A stretch of 64,000 nucleotides of DNA from Verrucomicrobiales bacterium (GCA_024636835.1 JAGXGH010000028.1:1-64000); one strand, 5' to 3'; positions 8,953 to 19,146 are shown, counted from the first letter of the stretch. A program made the numbers and translations. The notes: generated by a model not told the origin, from the sequence alone.

Positions 8953-9036
8953 TATGGAGAGCCTGCTTCGAGCTGGTTTGAGCGGTGTGCGGAAACCACG
9001 ATCAATCTCAGCCACCTGGAAGGATGGCTTTCCATA
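8953..9036. repeat. Dispersed ~85-bp palindrome, copy A
   Basis: The element begins TATGGAGAGCC and ends GGATGGCTTTCCATA; its outer 25 bases on each side are imperfect inverted repeats of each other. The same ends and spacing, with a different central loop, recur at 35799-35884. Preserved arms with a diverged loop suggest selection on, or mobility of, a hairpin. No reading frame spans it credibly. Confidence 0.75.
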
Positions 9037-9272
9037 TCGCGAGACCCATGTGCCCGCAACATGGGGATCTGCCCACTCTTCTTGCCCTTCCCGCCCTTCT
9101 GGTGAAAATACAAATCCCAACGAGACAGAAGAATGCGAAATGGTAATCGTTTGCATCAGCTCACAAATCGAAAGTTTCCAACTTCATGTTCTTGATGGTG
9201 AAGAATTGTCGTCGGTTTGGCTTCGCTGCTGGAAGCCACGGCCACGGATTTGAGATGGGCAAGTGGCGCGCT

Positions 9273-11972
9273 TTATCTGTCGGTGTCCACCGACCAGTGG
9301 GTGTAGGTGAGTTTATTGGCTTGTTCGCGGACCAGGCGGACGACTAGTGAGGTCCATCCGGTTTGGTGGCTGGCACCGAGGCCTTCACCGGTTTCGGCAT
9401 GGAAATATTCGTGGAAGAGCAGTAAGTCCTTCCACGTGGGATCGTCTTCGTAGCGCCGCCCAACGTCGCTGCCAAAGCACGGCCGGTAGCCGTCGGAATT
9501 CTTGCGGAAGATACCAATAAGACGATCGCTGATCAGATCGGCGAGTTGGTTGAGTGTTAATTGCTCGCCGGATCCGGCCGGGGCTTCGATGGTGAAATCG
9601 TCTCCGTAGAAGTGATGGTAGCGCTCGAGGGCTTCGACGATCAGATAGTTCACGGGGAACCACACCGGGCCGCGCCAGTTCGAGTTGCCGCCGAACATCC
9701 AACTATCGCTCTCGCCAGGCACGTAGGCGACTTCGTTGTATTCGCCGGCGTGGTGGAATTTAAACGGATGCTTCTCGTGAACCTTGCTCAGCGAGCGGAT
9801 GCCGAAGTCACTGAGAAATTCGTCTTCATCGACGAGGCGATCCAAACATCTTCGCAAGCGCTCTTCTGACGGGATGGCGAGTAGTCGATACGAATGTTTA
9901 TGGTCTTCACCCGTACCGCGCTCCGCATAACTGACGTATTTTGCGAGGTCTTTACGGTTCTCCAAAAACCAATTCATCCTACGCTTAAAGCCGGGCAGCG
10001 CATCGATGGTTTTTTGATCGAGCACGGTGACAGCGACCATTGGCAACAAACCCACCAACGACCGCACTTTCAATGGAATGGGATCCCGGTGATCGATGAT
10101 CAGCTGATCATAGTAGAATCCATCCTCCTCGTCCCATAGGCCATCGCCACCGAGGGAGTTGATGGCGTCGGTGATGTTGACGAAGTGTTCAAAAAATTTA
10201 GACGCGATGTCTTCGTAGGCGGGGCGTTGGAGCGCGAGTTCGATGGACATCGAAAGCATCAACAGGCAGTATGATGCCATCCACGCGGTGCCGTCCGCCT
10301 GGTTCAAATGACCGCCGCCGGGCAGGGATCGAGAACGGTCAAACACACCGATATTGTCGAGCCCGAGGAAGCCTCCGCCAAACACATGACGCCCTTCGAC
10401 GTCCTTGCGGTTCACCCACCAAGTGAAGTTGAGTAGCAGTTTTTGGAAGGCTTTTTCGAGGAACTCGAGATCACGCGAGCCTTTTGGATCCGCGGTTTTA
10501 TACACCCGCCAGACCGCCCATGCGTGCACGGGTGGGTTGACGTCTGAGAAGTTCCATTCGTAGGCGGGAAGCTGTCCATTGGGGTGCATATACCACTCGC
10601 GTAGTAGTAGGAGTAATTGGTTCTTGGCGAATTCCGGGTCGATCTTCGCGAAGGGCATCATGTGGAATGCGGTGTCCCACGCGGCGAACCATGGGTATTC
10701 CCATTTGTCGGGCATCGAGAGCACATCACAGGCATGGAAGTGCTGCCAATCGTGGTTGCGCCCGGTTAGCCGTTCGGGTGGTGATGTCGGTTCATCGGAC
10801 TTTCCGTGGATCCAATCGTGAACGATGAATTCGTAGAACTGCTTCGTCCACAAGAGTCCGGCATATCCTTGACGCGAGATCATGGCGTCCTCGTCGGATA
10901 CATTGTCGGGAAGCACATCTTCGTAGAACTGATCGCACTCCTCAATGCGCTCTGCCACGGTTTGCTCGAAGCGCTCCAAGCCGTAGCAGCCATTGTCTTC
11001 GTCCACTAGGTGCAGACGGCAACGAATGATCACGGTCTCGCCGGCGGGCACATTGAATGTCCAGTGTGCCGTGCCCTTGGTGCCTTGGTTCTCCGGGTTT
11101 ACCGCGTCATCTTCACCCTCGATCACGTGGCGATGAAAGGCATCCTTGGTGAATGGAGTGTCGCTGGGTTGATTAAAGATCCGCTCTTTGTTGGTCTCGT
11201 TTTCAGTGAACAACCAGTCACAGCCCGCACTTCCTTGAGCATCACTGTGAAACAGCATCTCTCCGAAGTCCTCATGATGAAGGCGAATGAAATCACCGCT
11301 TGGGTCGAGGTGCATCGTTGGCTTTTCAACGGGCACTTCGGCCCATGTCCATTGGTTGCGAAACCATACGGTGGGAAGAATATGAATCGGAGCGTCCTGT
11401 TTGCCGCGGTTGGTCACGCTGATCTTCCAGAGGAGATCATTGGGGCTGCGTTTTGCGACTTCTTGCACCACGTCGAAATACGCATTGTCGTCGAAGTAGC
11501 CGAGGTCGGCGAGTTCGACTTCGCCGAGCGTTTTGTCGCGTCCGCGGTTTTGCTCGACGAGTTCGGTGTAGGGGTAGCGTGCGTGTGGGTATTTGTAGAG
11601 CCCTTTGGTGTAGGAGTGGGTGGGGGTGGCGTCGAGGTAGTAGTAGCATTCCTTGACGTCCTCGCCATTACTGCCTTCCGTGCCGCTTAGTCCGAACAAA
11701 CGTTCCTTGAGAATCGCATCCTTGCCGTTCCACAGCGCCGGTGCAAAACACAGCCGGCACTTGCGATCCGTCCAACCGAGAAGTCCGTCTTCGCCCCAAC
11801 GGTAGGCGCGGCTGCGTGCCTGGTCGTGGGTGAAATATTCCCAACTCTCCTGATGGCCTGAGTAGTCCTCGCGCACAGTTCCCCACTGACGCTCGGAGAG
11901 GTAGGATCCCCAGCGCTTCCAGTTCTTCGAGCGGTCTTTGTCTTCTTTGAGTCGTTGCTTCTCGGAATTCAT
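9273..11972 (-). CDS. GH63/MGH1-type glucosidase
   Basis: From the ATG at 11972 the protein has 899 residues and no signal peptide, so it is likely cytoplasmic. Its N-terminus (WGSYLSERQWGTVREDYS) and the central segment WFAAWDTAFHMMPFAKIDP with LPAYEWNFSDVNPPVHAWA are typical of the bacterial GH63-like, (alpha/alpha)6-barrel group (MGH1-like domain) related to processing glucosidases and to mannosylglycerate or glucosylglycerate hydrolases. The Asp in AWDTAFH matches the usual general acid; the C-terminus has the family's TGWTSLV. The reading frame extends upstream to 12104 but those 44 residues are not family-like. Likely substrate is an alpha-glucosyl or alpha-mannosyl glycan or compatible solute; which one is open. 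It is transcribed divergently from the MoxR/VWA block. Confidence 0.85.
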   Translation of the reverse strand: MNSEKQRLKEDKDRSKNWKRWGSYLSERQWGTVREDYSGHQESWEYFTHDQARSRAYRWGEDGLLGWTDRKCRLCFAPALWNGKDAILKERLFGLSGTEGSNGEDVKECYYYLDATPTHSYTKGLYKYPHARYPYTELVEQNRGRDKTLGEVELADLGYFDDNAYFDVVQEVAKRSPNDLLWKISVTNRGKQDAPIHILPTVWFRNQWTWAEVPVEKPTMHLDPSGDFIRLHHEDFGEMLFHSDAQGSAGCDWLFTENETNKERIFNQPSDTPFTKDAFHRHVIEGEDDAVNPENQGTKGTAHWTFNVPAGETVIIRCRLHLVDEDNGCYGLERFEQTVAERIEECDQFYEDVLPDNVSDEDAMISRQGYAGLLWTKQFYEFIVHDWIHGKSDEPTSPPERLTGRNHDWQHFHACDVLSMPDKWEYPWFAAWDTAFHMMPFAKIDPEFAKNQLLLLLREWYMHPNGQLPAYEWNFSDVNPPVHAWAVWRVYKTADPKGSRDLEFLEKAFQKLLLNFTWWVNRKDVEGRHVFGGGFLGLDNIGVFDRSRSLPGGGHLNQADGTAWMASYCLLMLSMSIELALQRPAYEDIASKFFEHFVNITDAINSLGGDGLWDEEDGFYYDQLIIDHRDPIPLKVRSLVGLLPMVAVTVLDQKTIDALPGFKRRMNWFLENRKDLAKYVSYAERGTGEDHKHSYRLLAIPSEERLRRCLDRLVDEDEFLSDFGIRSLSKVHEKHPFKFHHAGEYNEVAYVPGESDSWMFGGNSNWRGPVWFPVNYLIVEALERYHHFYGDDFTIEAPAGSGEQLTLNQLADLISDRLIGIFRKNSDGYRPCFGSDVGRRYEDDPTWKDLLLFHEYFHAETGEGLGASHQTGWTSLVVRLVREQANKLTYTHWSVDTDR

Positions 11973-12166
11973 CACGGCGAACGTATAGCAGGAATCTTGC
12001 AAATGTAGTTTAGAGAGGAAAAAGAGTTGAAAAAACCATCGGGAATCTGAACTGAAGTAGTCGTGTAGAAATAAATTGACGGCTGCACTTGACCAATAGT
12101 CCACTAACTAGTGTGATGCTCTTGCATCCATCTAAGAAAAAACATAAGCAAAGGGTTCTACCAACA

Positions 12167-15043
12167 ATGATGCCTTCTATCCACAGATCCAGCGACACTC
12201 CTCTTGGAGCGGTTTTTACAGTTGGCGTCCGCCCATTGAAGATCGCGGTGGCGACATTATGCCTGGGATTGTGGGCGCTTCCGGCGCACGGGCAAGAAGC
12301 CGATGTAGAGGATGAGGATGAGGATGTGGTGGCAAAAGCACCTGATTATGGTCCCGCATTTGAGAAGCTGATTGCCTTGGGTTTACCAGATATCGAGGGG
12401 CTGGAATATGGAACTTTTAGCGCGGACGAATTTTCGGATCGGAATTACTTCGGCGGTTCGGGAGCGGAAGTGCTGAAAGCGGGTATTACTGGGAATGGAT
12501 GGAGATCGGGGGACAAGGGAGAAAGCGGGAGTTATCGATTTATTCACGTCAACGGTAGAGCCTATGAGACACGAGCGGGGTCTGCGATCGGACGTATCAT
12601 GGGCAGTGGGCAGAGCGATGACAGCGTCCTTAGGGGGAAATGGAAGGGGATGAAGATTGAGGAGGATTTGGCGCGCGCATTGAAGGCCATTCAGACATGG
12701 GAGCCGCAAGATAATCGCTATACAGTAAAATATTCGATGCCTAGTGCTGCGAAAATTCTTCTCTTCGCCAGCCAAGCATGGAGGGCGGGCTTTAAGGACG
12801 AGGCGAACAATGTTGTCTGGCATCTGCTCACCAAGACGACCAGCCCGGAGCTAGTGATCGATGGTGTTATCAATGAAATTGCCAACCAACAATATTCTCA
12901 GCTGGTTGACGAGTTCACCGAAACCGCTGATTGGAAAGCCTATTTTGATGGGATGGGCGTGTTACTCGAAAAATTTCCACGGGGCTGGAACTCCAGGGAT
13001 GCCGTGGCGATGGTGATGACGTCGGTCAAGGTGAGGCTTGGAGAAGACTGGTCTGGCATCGAGATCCCAGCTAAGCTCGATGGGATCGAAGAACCACTGT
13101 CTGCGGAATCGTTGAAAATCGTTGAGGAATTGACCGACTGGAGGGGGTCGCTGGGTTATCTGCAATACAACCTTGGCAATTGGATCGTCGAGGATAGCGC
13201 CTCACGCGGGTTCGAGGGGCCGGTTCGGGATCTTCTCAAGTTGAAAATGGAAGCGGTGCCGGTGCTCGCCGCGCTCATCGATAATCAAACTCCCTTGGCA
13301 GTGGTTAAAGACGAGGAGCCCTACTATATGATGAACTCGATGATCAACGAGAGTGTCAATGCCTCTGATCTTTATGAACGGGGGCTTTCCCGACCGATGA
13401 CAATTGACGAGCTGGCTCGTAAACTCCTACAGCCAATTCTTCCCTCATCCCAAGGCGAGAATAATCAGGTCTTTTACAGCGGCAGTAGCAGTGAGAAGGT
13501 CGACGCTACCGCTCTTCGAAACGAAGCGATAAAATATTACAAAGAACAGCGGACAGCCTCTCCGGAAGATCGGTTGTTTTCGATGTTGGATGGGGATTTA
13601 AGTCAAGCGAGCTCGGCGATGTCGAAGATTGTTCGTGAAGAGAATGCAGCGCTGATAAAGAGATTGGAGGAGCGTTTACTGCAGCCCGATCAAATCGCAT
13701 CGAGTGTTCGCATGGTGAACGTATACCTCACTCTTCGGGAGCAAGAGGGTGCGGAATTTTTTGCCCGTTACGAGCCATTGTTTAGAAAAGCTTATGCATC
13801 GGCTGATGAAGACGATGAAATCCGTGAGACGTTTTCCGACTTGGAAGAGGCGGTTTCACAGATGAGGCTGCTTGTGGAGCCAGTCAGCGCGGAAGATTTG
13901 GTAGCGTTGATTGTAGATGATGAGACTGACATGAATCAAGTGTATACAATGGTGCGTGTCGGTGCCAAATCGAAGGGGCTTGAGAGATCGCTTGCACTGA
14001 TGAACGCGATTGATCTCAAGGCTTCGCCCGAGAAAATCGAGACATTGACGCAATGCGCTTACTACTCTTGGTATTATTACAAGGCGGCGATGGGAGGTGA
14101 GCTATACGACGAAAGCGCAAACGAAGAAGAGGAGGTGGTTGCTGAGTCGAATGAGTTTCTAACACGCACACGCGACAAGTGGCAGGCACTGCTCAAAGAT
14201 CACCGTACGAATCCAGCTTCGGATAGAGATGGCTCTGATGTGGCTAGTTCAACAGCCTACTACATTCTTAGTATCAGTGGACAGGATGAGCGCATTCAAC
14301 AGCTTTATGATTTATATTCCAAATTGGGTCCTGAATCGCATTCTTTAGCCATTTCAAGCGCAGCCGCTCTTCTTGATGGAAGAGATCAGGAGAAACTGCC
14401 CAACCAAGAATCTGTGGCAGAGGAAAAGAAAGTGGAAATAAAAGAGGCTCTTGGGAAGATGGATCGCGAGGCACTGATTGCGTTTCGTGAGGGGCTGAAC
14501 TTTTCGGAGAAATTGGTGTATGCCGCTCGCATGCTGGAAATAGAGAAGCCTTCGGAAGCGCTGCTCGGTACGCTACGCAAGATTGGAAGGTTAGAAATAG
14601 CACCAGAACTTTCAGTTGATCTTTCATGGTTGAAAGTGGGCGACGTTCTCGACCTCGACACGATCAACAGAATCGAAAAGGCGGCGAGGGAGGCGGAGAA
14701 TGGGGACAAGGAGATTTTGATGCACCTCTCGATACCCATCACTGGTAGTGGAGCTTCATTTTCAGCGAAGGTCGTCGAATCTGAAGATGTGTCACAGCGG
14801 ATGGGCTTATCGAGTGATCAGACGGGTCCGGTGATGACTATGTATGGTATCGTTGGCAATCCCATTGATTCAGCAGCGAACGCCAATGGAAGAGTCACGA
14901 TCACTGACTTCAAGGTAAACCCGGAGGATTACGATGAATATAGTAGTTTGCTCGAATCGTTCTTCAGTGACTCCGGCTTATCCTCACTTCAATGGGTTCT
15001 CTTTCTACGAGGGGCGGAAGTTCCTGTCGAGGAAGCGGAGTGA
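12167..15043 (+). CDS. Large exported protein of unknown function, first gene of MoxR/VWA block
   Basis: I do not recognise a family. From the ATG at 12167 (AAGGG lies about 11 bases upstream; an ATG at 12170 is equally possible) the protein has 958 residues, with a positively charged start and a hydrophobic stretch (LKIAVATLCLGLWALPAHGQ) ending in AHGQ, a good signal peptidase I site. An acidic segment (EADVEDEDEDVV) follows. The remainder is mostly helical and acidic, with several Glu/Ala-rich stretches that look like solvent-exposed helical repeats, and very few cysteines. No enzyme motif is seen. It precedes the MoxR gene by 61 bp on the same strand, so it is probably an exported client or partner of that system. 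Confidence 0.6.
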   Translation: MMPSIHRSSDTPLGAVFTVGVRPLKIAVATLCLGLWALPAHGQEADVEDEDEDVVAKAPDYGPAFEKLIALGLPDIEGLEYGTFSADEFSDRNYFGGSGAEVLKAGITGNGWRSGDKGESGSYRFIHVNGRAYETRAGSAIGRIMGSGQSDDSVLRGKWKGMKIEEDLARALKAIQTWEPQDNRYTVKYSMPSAAKILLFASQAWRAGFKDEANNVVWHLLTKTTSPELVIDGVINEIANQQYSQLVDEFTETADWKAYFDGMGVLLEKFPRGWNSRDAVAMVMTSVKVRLGEDWSGIEIPAKLDGIEEPLSAESLKIVEELTDWRGSLGYLQYNLGNWIVEDSASRGFEGPVRDLLKLKMEAVPVLAALIDNQTPLAVVKDEEPYYMMNSMINESVNASDLYERGLSRPMTIDELARKLLQPILPSSQGENNQVFYSGSSSEKVDATALRNEAIKYYKEQRTASPEDRLFSMLDGDLSQASSAMSKIVREENAALIKRLEERLLQPDQIASSVRMVNVYLTLREQEGAEFFARYEPLFRKAYASADEDDEIRETFSDLEEAVSQMRLLVEPVSAEDLVALIVDDETDMNQVYTMVRVGAKSKGLERSLALMNAIDLKASPEKIETLTQCAYYSWYYYKAAMGGELYDESANEEEEVVAESNEFLTRTRDKWQALLKDHRTNPASDRDGSDVASSTAYYILSISGQDERIQQLYDLYSKLGPESHSLAISSAAALLDGRDQEKLPNQESVAEEKKVEIKEALGKMDREALIAFREGLNFSEKLVYAARMLEIEKPSEALLGTLRKIGRLEIAPELSVDLSWLKVGDVLDLDTINRIEKAAREAENGDKEILMHLSIPITGSGASFSAKVVESEDVSQRMGLSSDQTGPVMTMYGIVGNPIDSAANANGRVTITDFKVNPEDYDEYSSLLESFFSDSGLSSLQWVLFLRGAEVPVEEAE

Positions 15044-15104
15044 ATATAGATAAGCAAACTATTACACTTTTTATACCAGATCCAATCAACTTGAATAAAC
15101 ATCC

Positions 15105-16094
15105 ATGAGCACAACCGCCAACTCACAACAGCAATGGGAGAAAGTCCGCGAGACTGTCGCGTCAATTCGCCAAGAAACCGCAAAGGTCATCGTCGGACAG
15201 GAGAATGTCGTCGAGCAGATGATGGTATCCTTACTCTGTCGTGGTCACTGTCTGGTGGAAGGCGTGCCTGGTTTGGCGAAAACCTTGTTGGTGAGCACGC
15301 TTGGAAAAATCCTGGGACTAAAGTTCCAGCGGATTCAGTTCACGCCGGATCTGATGCCGACGGATATTGTTGGGTCGGAAATTCTCCAGGTTGGCGGTGA
15401 TGGTAAGCGGTCGTTCGATTTCACGCCTGGGCCGATATTTTCGAACCTCATTCTAGCGGATGAGATCAATCGGACGCCGCCGAAAACCCAGGCAGCGCTG
15501 CTGGAGGCGATGCAGGAGAAGCAGGTGACCGCCGCCGGACAGACTCGGCACTTGGAAGAACCCTTCATTGTATTCGCGACGCAGAATCCGATTGAACACG
15601 AGGGCACTTATCCACTTCCCGAAGCACAACTCGACCGCTTCTTCTTCAATATTCTTATCGACTATCCAACGATTGATGAAGAAGAGGAGATTATCCTAAG
15701 AACAACCGGCAAGTCGTCGCCCGAAGCGAGTGCATTGCTGGATCAGAAGGGACTGATTGAGCTACAGGATGCGGCCTTGGAAGTGCCGCTTCCCGATAAC
15801 GTGGTGAAGGCGATTCTGCAGCTCGTGCACAGCTCGCGTCCGGCTTCTGATAAAGCGGATGACTATGTGAAAAATTACGTCGGCTGGGGTGCGGGACCGC
15901 GGGCGTCACAGTGCCTTGCGCGTGCTGTTCGCGCTCTCGCGTTACTGCGCGGTGAGTCGAGTGCGTCGATCGCGGAATTGCGGGATGTTGCCCATCCGGT
16001 TCTTCGTCACCGTGTGGTGTCCAACTACAACGCGACGGGCGAGGGTGTCAGCGTGGACGATATCATCACTCGCTTGGTTGGGAAAATCGGGTGA
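15105..16094 (+). CDS. MoxR-family AAA+ ATPase
   Basis: A 329-residue MoxR ATPase. Walker A is GVPGLAKT (residues 53-60, with the MoxR-typical Ala before Lys), Walker B is LILADEINR (D119/E120), and sensor 1 is FIVFATQNPIEHEGTYPLPEAQLDRF. MoxR proteins act as chaperone-like ATPases that activate or assemble partner complexes, nearly always with DUF58 and VWA proteins; both follow here at 35 and 24 bp. The protein is cytoplasmic. The full-length lid domain is present (RASQCLARAVRALALL). This gene sets the identity of the downstream block as a MoxR/Bat-type envelope system. Confidence 0.95.
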   Translation: MSTTANSQQQWEKVRETVASIRQETAKVIVGQENVVEQMMVSLLCRGHCLVEGVPGLAKTLLVSTLGKILGLKFQRIQFTPDLMPTDIVGSEILQVGGDGKRSFDFTPGPIFSNLILADEINRTPPKTQAALLEAMQEKQVTAAGQTRHLEEPFIVFATQNPIEHEGTYPLPEAQLDRFFFNILIDYPTIDEEEEIILRTTGKSSPEASALLDQKGLIELQDAALEVPLPDNVVKAILQLVHSSRPASDKADDYVKNYVGWGAGPRASQCLARAVRALALLRGESSASIAELRDVAHPVLRHRVVSNYNATGEGVSVDDIITRLVGKIG

Positions 16095-16129
16095 TTGCCG
16101 CCTAGAACGCCGTTGTAAATTTATCTATC

Positions 16130-17029
16130 GTGAACCAGCCATCCAGCCGCTATCTCACTCCCGAGAATGTTCTTCGACTCGCCAACTACGAGTTGTCCGT
16201 GAAGACATTTGTGGAGGGGTATCTGGCTGGCCGCCACCGGTCACGTCAGCGCGGATCGTCGATTGAGTTCCATGAATACCGTCAGTATACACCTGGAGAT
16301 GATCCATCGATGGTGGACTGGCGGGTGTTCGCGAGGACGGATCGGCATTACTTGAAAACCTTCGAGCAGGAGACCAATCTCGAGTGTCATTTGTTTGTCG
16401 ATTCTTCCGCTTCGATGGGATATCCGGATGGAGGGATGATCGATGGAGGGAAGTTGAGCAAACTCGATTACGCTTCCTTTGTCGCCGCGTGTCTGGCGTG
16501 GATCGTGACCGTCCGTAACGATCGGGTGTCGTTGCATTTGTTTGATGATCAAGTGCGTAAATCGTTTCCGCCTGGAACGACGCGTCGACATCTTCACGCG
16601 ATGCTCGATGCCTTGGAAACGAATCAACCCGGACGGCCGACATCACTTCCCGAGGCCTTGAAGAAGGCGCAACCCTTGTTGAAACGGCGCGGCACACTAG
16701 TCCTGCTTTCAGATTTCTATGACGACCCCGAAGAGCTTTTCCGTGCGCTGAACCCCTACCTTCACCGCGGCTTCAAGATCCACCTTTTCCATGTGCTGGC
16801 ACCAGGTGAGGCGGAATTGGAAGATCGTGGTCTGACGCGCTTCGTCGATATGGAAACGGATGACCAACTGATCGTTCACACGGGCACACTGCGCGAGGCT
16901 TATCGCCAGCAGCTACAAGATCACACCAGGGCGCTACGTCGCTTGTCGAACTCTCGCGGGGTGGATTATGCCATGACAACTACCGCCGAACCCTTCTTCC
17001 ATCTTCTCGACCGCATGGTGAAAAACTAA
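16130..17029 (+). CDS. DUF58 protein
   Basis: A 299-residue protein starting at GTG 16130. It shows the DUF58 core G-x-H-x-S-x-x-x-G-x-x-x-E-F-x-x-x-R-x-Y pattern (GRHRSRQRGSSIEFHEYRQY) followed by PGDDPSMVDWRVFART, and a VWA-like fold with LFVDSSASMGY (an intact MIDAS DxSxS). DUF58 proteins partner MoxR ATPases; the pair is conserved across bacteria and is thought to act in metal insertion, protein maturation or envelope stress. No membrane helix is seen, unlike the longer DUF58 proteins, so it is probably cytoplasmic or peripheral. It lies between moxR (35 bp) and the BatA-like gene (24 bp). Confidence 0.93.
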   Translation: MNQPSSRYLTPENVLRLANYELSVKTFVEGYLAGRHRSRQRGSSIEFHEYRQYTPGDDPSMVDWRVFARTDRHYLKTFEQETNLECHLFVDSSASMGYPDGGMIDGGKLSKLDYASFVAACLAWIVTVRNDRVSLHLFDDQVRKSFPPGTTRRHLHAMLDALETNQPGRPTSLPEALKKAQPLLKRRGTLVLLSDFYDDPEELFRALNPYLHRGFKIHLFHVLAPGEAELEDRGLTRFVDMETDDQLIVHTGTLREAYRQQLQDHTRALRRLSNSRGVDYAMTTTAEPFFHLLDRMVKN

Positions 17030-17053
17030 CCCTACTTCACGAACACCACTACG

Positions 17054-19108
17054 ATGCTTTTTTTCGCGAACAATGCGATGCTTTGGTTTCTCGCCGCTGC
17101 GGCCGTCCCGCTGTTGGTGCACCTCTTCGCGCGCACGCGTCCGCCATCCGCGCCATTCAGTTCGCTGCGCTTTCTGCGAAAGGTGGTGAGCAGCACGTCA
17201 CGGGCGCGGAAGCCCAAAGACTGGTTGTTGCTGTTTCTTCGCACGCTTGCCGTGTTGTTGTTCGCGCTTGCGGTGCTTCAGCCTCTGTTGATCAGCGGGG
17301 ACGGTAGTCGCTCGACGGATTCTCATCATGTGGTGGTTCTGATGGACCGATCGGGATCAATGGCAGCGAGCGAAGGTGCGCGCACGCGCTTTCGGCGTGG
17401 TGCGGACATGGGAGCGGAGCTTTTGGGATCACTCCGTCCGGCATCTGCCAATGTGATTTGGGTGGATGCCATGCCGGACGCAGTCTTTCCGGAGCTTGGG
17501 CCTAATATTCCATTTCTCGTGGATGCATTAAAGCGGACGGAGCCCGCAGCGGAGTCCGGAAAATTGCGGGTGGCATACGATCAGGCAATCTCCCAGCTCG
17601 AAGCGGTGGAGGGAACGAAGGAAATTATTTTGATTTCCGACTTTCAGCAAAGCGCTTGGGAAGATGTCGACCTCCCGGCTGTGCCGAGTATAAAAGTGAC
17701 TACACTCGCAGCGGCGAACGGCGATCTCGACAATTTGGCGGTTACCGCATTGCAGGCTGTTCCGTCATCACCAGTGATCGGCCAGCAGGTGTCGATCCGC
17801 TGCCAGGTGAGCAATTTCTCCGAAGCCAATCGCCGTGTTACTTTGTTCGCGGAAATTGGTGGCGCGCGGCAGTCGATCTCTCTTGACGTGCCGGCTGAAG
17901 GGTCGAGCGAGGCGGCATTCCCAGTGAGATTTGATCGCGAAGGTCAGGTCGCGTTGGCGGCTACGATCGATGAAGACGCGTTTTCGTTCGATGACTCCCG
18001 TTACGCAGTTGTTGAGGTTTCACGGGCCTTGAAAATGGTGTTGGTGGCGGCGAAGGATTCTCCGGATGCCGAGGTGATTGAACGGATAGCGCTGGCCTTG
18101 CCGTGGTTGGATTGCCAGGTCGTGCCCGACCTTGCCTCGGCGCTTGCCGATCAATCCGCGGATTATCTTTTCGTGACGAATTGGACGGGGAAGATGGCTG
18201 ACGAACTTCGTGCTCGGGCAACTGACGGGACGGCGGTGATCTGCCAGCCCGGCGACAAGGTTTCATCGAGCGCGCTTGCCACAATCGTTGGTGGTGAGTG
18301 GGCTGAGGGGGAGGTTTATCGTGAGGAACAATCCCCGCAGTCGCCATTCAGCGTGCGGGTAATTGCAGAGGATCACCCCGTGTTCTCACTCTTCGCGTCC
18401 GGTGAGTTTGGAAGTCCTGCGGATGCGCGGTTCTTCCAGCGGGTAAGATTGCCCACTGACGGTTTCGAAAATTTACCTTACTCCGCGGTGCTGAACTATT
18501 CGGATGGCATTCCAGCGCTGATGGTGGCGCGCGCTGATGTCCTACCGGTGCAACTTTGGAACCTGCCGATCGATGCGACGCAGCACACATGGAACGGAGA
18601 GAATTTTGTTCCGTTTTTTGCGGAGTTTTTGTTGAACGCACGGGGTGCGGCTCTGTCAAGCAGCGAGGGAGAGTTTGCTCCGGGGATGCGTGTGGCGTGG
18701 GAGCCTGACGAGCGATATCAAGCGGAATCGCTCACCCTACAGAACGATAAGGGTGAGCAAGTCGCGGTTGAATTGGTGGCAAAGGGTGCGTCGAACGAAC
18801 TTGTCTCTGTCGATTCGCCTGGTCCGGGAGCTTATCGTTGGATGTCAGGTGAGGTTGCGGTGAATCGTGCGGTGGTGAATTTCCCAGGAGGGGAATCGGA
18901 TTTGCGGGTGCTGGCGACGGATGAAATCACCATGGGTGAAGCGGTGACGGCAAGAGAGATCGACACCTATACCGCGCTGCGCGAAGGCGTGCCTCTTTGG
19001 ATGTGGTTGATAGCTGGCGTGCTCCTCTGTCTTCTCATCGAATCCGTCGTCGCGCGATGGGCGGTGGCACCCATCGAAAAACCATCTAACACGCCTCGGG
19101 CTGCCTAG
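17054..19108 (+). CDS. BatA-like VWA membrane protein
   Basis: A 684-residue protein. The N-terminus (MLFFANNAMLWFLAAAAVPLLVHLF, then RFLRKVV...RARKPKDWLLLFLRTLAVLLFALAVLQP) is the two-helix BatA domain. A VWA domain follows with a complete MIDAS start, VVVLMDRSGSMAAS (about 92-105). The middle and C-terminal part is extracytoplasmic beta-rich and includes a ThuA/GATase-like stretch, ending in one membrane helix (LWMWLIAGVLLCLLIESVVARWAV). Bat proteins were named for aerotolerance in Bacteroides, but the molecular role of this group is unsettled. It sits 24 bp after the DUF58 gene and 38 bp before the second VWA gene. Confidence 0.88.
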   Translation: MLFFANNAMLWFLAAAAVPLLVHLFARTRPPSAPFSSLRFLRKVVSSTSRARKPKDWLLLFLRTLAVLLFALAVLQPLLISGDGSRSTDSHHVVVLMDRSGSMAASEGARTRFRRGADMGAELLGSLRPASANVIWVDAMPDAVFPELGPNIPFLVDALKRTEPAAESGKLRVAYDQAISQLEAVEGTKEIILISDFQQSAWEDVDLPAVPSIKVTTLAAANGDLDNLAVTALQAVPSSPVIGQQVSIRCQVSNFSEANRRVTLFAEIGGARQSISLDVPAEGSSEAAFPVRFDREGQVALAATIDEDAFSFDDSRYAVVEVSRALKMVLVAAKDSPDAEVIERIALALPWLDCQVVPDLASALADQSADYLFVTNWTGKMADELRARATDGTAVICQPGDKVSSSALATIVGGEWAEGEVYREEQSPQSPFSVRVIAEDHPVFSLFASGEFGSPADARFFQRVRLPTDGFENLPYSAVLNYSDGIPALMVARADVLPVQLWNLPIDATQHTWNGENFVPFFAEFLLNARGAALSSSEGEFAPGMRVAWEPDERYQAESLTLQNDKGEQVAVELVAKGASNELVSVDSPGPGAYRWMSGEVAVNRAVVNFPGGESDLRVLATDEITMGEAVTAREIDTYTALREGVPLWMWLIAGVLLCLLIESVVARWAVAPIEKPSNTPRAA

Positions 19109-19146
19109 CGCCGACTTGTAACAACCCTCGCCGAAAATTTTCTAAA

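Larger units (their letters stand above)
8697..9272. other. 576-bp gene-free spacer with repeats
   Basis: No reading frame here has coding character. The spacer holds a tandem pair of 17-mers (8914-8930 and 8931-8947, ACGTGGTGAATTCGGCT and a variant), the second copy of the 14-bp direct repeat, the 84-bp palindrome at 8953-9036, and right after it a perfect 7-bp inverted repeat (CCCATGT at 9045-9051, ACATGGG at 9059-9065). The promoter of the SEC-C gene must lie near 8700-8850, which is AT-rich. The part from 9070 to 9272 shows nothing I can name. Confidence 0.6.

Noticed and set aside
11010-11690. Open frame of 226 codons on the plus strand
   Set aside because: Lies antisense within the GH63-type gene; its Val/Gly/Ala-rich, low-complexity protein is a by-product of the complementary codon pattern.
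11973-12104. N-terminal extension of the GH63-type glucosidase
   Set aside because: The added 44 residues are hydrophobic/aromatic and unlike the family, and would overlap the divergent promoter.
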